Positions 62,301 through 64,000 of a stretch of 64,000 bases of DNA are shown here, one piece after another (the stretch's first letter is position 1; each line of letters starts with the position of its first letter). The notes under the pieces were generated by a model, which saw only the letters and a program-made list of their open reading frames with translations, did not search any database and was not told where the DNA came from. A program made the translations under genes and the position numbers. The DNA is from Sarcocystis neurona (lineage: Eukaryota; Apicomplexa; Conoidasida; Eucoccidiorida; Sarcocystidae): NCBI GenBank assembly GCA_000727475.1, contig KL647290.1, positions 2,132,269 through 2,196,268 on the forward strand, in the 5' to 3' direction.

Positions 62301-63162
62301 AGGAGGCCGCCGGCGTGTGCGTACGAGCAGCTGCACCACAGAGGCGCGCAGAAGTTTCATTACTTTTGTTTTCCATCGTAGTTTTTTTATATGAAGCGTG
62401 CAAGTAGAGTTGTTGGGAAACCAGAAAGACCTACTCCAGTTGAGAGATGTACAGAGAGCATACGTGATGTGAAACCGTCGTTCTCCCGCGCATCCTGAAT
62501 CTCGTGTAACTCTGACAGTGAGACAAGTAGGAAGGAGATTGTAACTGAAGACCTGTATGTATTTGTTTGATGATTAGATTTTCTCCTTATGATGATTCAA
62601 AACGAAGTGAAGAGCTATACAAATAAAACATCCTGCTGTACTTAAACTGTCTTTATCTATTTAGGTAGGCTGTGAATAAACACGTTAGAAAAGGTACACT
62701 GCTGTTCACGTGATTGTGGAGATTCAGAATTCAGATTGATGGAGTTTGTGTCGAGTATACACAGACTTACAGACACACACATACACACATCGCGACAAAA
62801 GTTGCACTTTTGCTGGACTCTTTTTCTCCCAAAATCTCCGTTTAAATAAGACTTGCATTGCATAGAAGATCACACTCCTGTTCACATTCATACATTCGGC
62901 CCTGCGCACGGTTACTGTGAGTCTGGACAGACACACGTCCTTTACGTATCGACTTGCATTTCGATAAATTAACACCTTTCCACGTCTTCCCCACTTGATA
63001 TATAAATATACACATGTATATATATATACACTCCTACGTTTGTATCTTCTCGCTCTGCGACTTCCGTCTTTATTCCATTTGGCTAGTTACTCTGGACACC
63101 TGCGAACTGCTGTACACAACGTGATTCTCGTGGAAGTGTCATCCATGCATGGAGTCTGTACA

Positions 63163-63190
63163 GATACATACATACATACATACATACACG
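63163..63190. repeat. (TACA)n microsatellite
   Basis: About six TACA units near the right edge, in a CA-rich stretch with no gene call. Confidence 0.85.
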
Positions 63191-64000
63191 AAGACAGACA
63201 TACGGTCATTACGCATTTATATAAAGACACACACATACACACGTTCTGATACGCATGTGACGATGATAATTATCTATGGGAATTACCCCACTGAGAAATG
63301 TTGAGTTGCATTGAAGAGGAAGAAATCACCTTTTTTCACGTAGACCGGACGGCAATTGAGACACACGCAACTTTTTTCATCGACGTGTTTGTTGCCGCCC
63401 GCAGTCGCAGAAGCACGCAACAGAGAGCCCCCAAACAAAAAAAAATGTTACCGTAAAATTTTCGCACCTAACACGCACCTAGACTACCACTGCCACTGCT
63501 TGCTACGCATACACATCTATCCACGTAGTCACACGTATACCTATATTTGGTGATGCACATACATACGTACACGCGTACGGAGGGACACCCGTCACGGACA
63601 CAAGCTCTGAACGGCGACCCTGCGCAGCAGCAGCAGCAACAGCGCCCCCCCTGCTCGTTCTTTCACCGCCCGCTTCCACGTTCCTGCTGATCTCCCGGCC
63701 ACCTACATGCCCCTAACAAATATATAAACGTGTGCATGAACACGCATACGTTTCTACGTGTGTTCGTATACACGTACATACGAACACTCCCGTCGTGCCG
63801 CATCCATACAAGTATATCTGCACTTGCCTCACGTACACATATGTACATATATATATATACATATGTATATATTATGTATGTGTGGAGAGTGAAGCGTACA
63901 CGTTAACACAGTCCGCACCGGCGTAAACAACATCAAGGATAACGCCACATTGCCCGGGGCATTTTTGCGAGGTTTAAATTGACGCAGACACGTACTTGCG

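Larger units (their letters stand above)
56995..64000. other. Gene-poor right flank
   Basis: The 3' flank of GCN5 is followed by about 7 kb in which no gene can be supported. Low-value frames exist at 59605-60003 (plus, 132 codons), 59862-59578 (minus, 94 codons), 61419-61048 (minus, 123 codons, one hydrophobic stretch) and 62201-61983 (minus). None shows a domain. Microsatellites occur at 57930-58000, 58411-58456, 63000-63030 and 63163-63190, and an inverted repeat at 59285-59344. From 62.7 to 63.9 kb the plus strand is CA-rich, which resembles the antisense of introns elsewhere in this window. Confidence 0.5.

Overview
The window looks like nuclear DNA of a coccidian apicomplexan, most likely of the Eimeria/Cyclospora type; I cannot fix the genus from the sequence alone. 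Four things point this way: intron-rich genes with GT-AG junctions, very long exons coding Ala, Ser, Gln and Gly low-complexity runs built from GCA/CAG/AGC triplets, introns full of TA/TG/CA microsatellite-like sequence, and large gene-poor spacers. No rRNA, tRNA, CRISPR, transposon or organelle signature was found.

Four gene units can be supported. (1) On the + strand at 7350-19408, five phase-compatible exons encode a protein of about 3,020 aa. Exons 2 and 3 together form what looks like a divergent AP2 DNA-binding domain, and the large last exon carries a CxxC-type cysteine cluster, so this is probably an ApiAP2-type nuclear regulator. (2) On the - strand at 33825-23810, five exons with matching phases encode a Rab-family small GTPase. 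Its first exon adds about 850 residues of Ser/Ala/Pro-rich sequence before the GTPase domain. (3) On the + strand at 42039-44051 lies an Ala-rich 670-aa open frame with a non-repetitive C-terminus that I do not recognise. (4) On the + strand, ending at 56994, is a GCN5-family histone acetyltransferase with an N-acetyltransferase domain, a Gly/Ala-rich linker, a bromodomain and a poly-Gln tail. Its five C-terminal exons are certain; the N-terminal exons are only partly resolved.

Layout: 1-6190 gene-poor; 6146-7160 triplet-rich and ambiguous; 7350-19408 AP2-like gene; 19409-23809 spacer between convergent genes; 23810-33825 Rab gene; 33847-42038 spacer with a few exon-like fragments; 42039-56994 the Ala-rich gene and GCN5 in tandem; 56995-64000 gene-poor, microsatellite-rich and with a striking 23-bp inverted repeat. 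Two of the four genes (the AP2-like protein and GCN5) would act in transcription or chromatin. The Rab would act in membrane traffic and is not functionally linked to them in any way the sequence shows.

The most unusual object is the Rab. It combines a giant low-complexity N-terminal extension, His in place of the catalytic Gln of the G3 motif (WDTAGHE), and no visible C-terminal double-cysteine prenylation motif.
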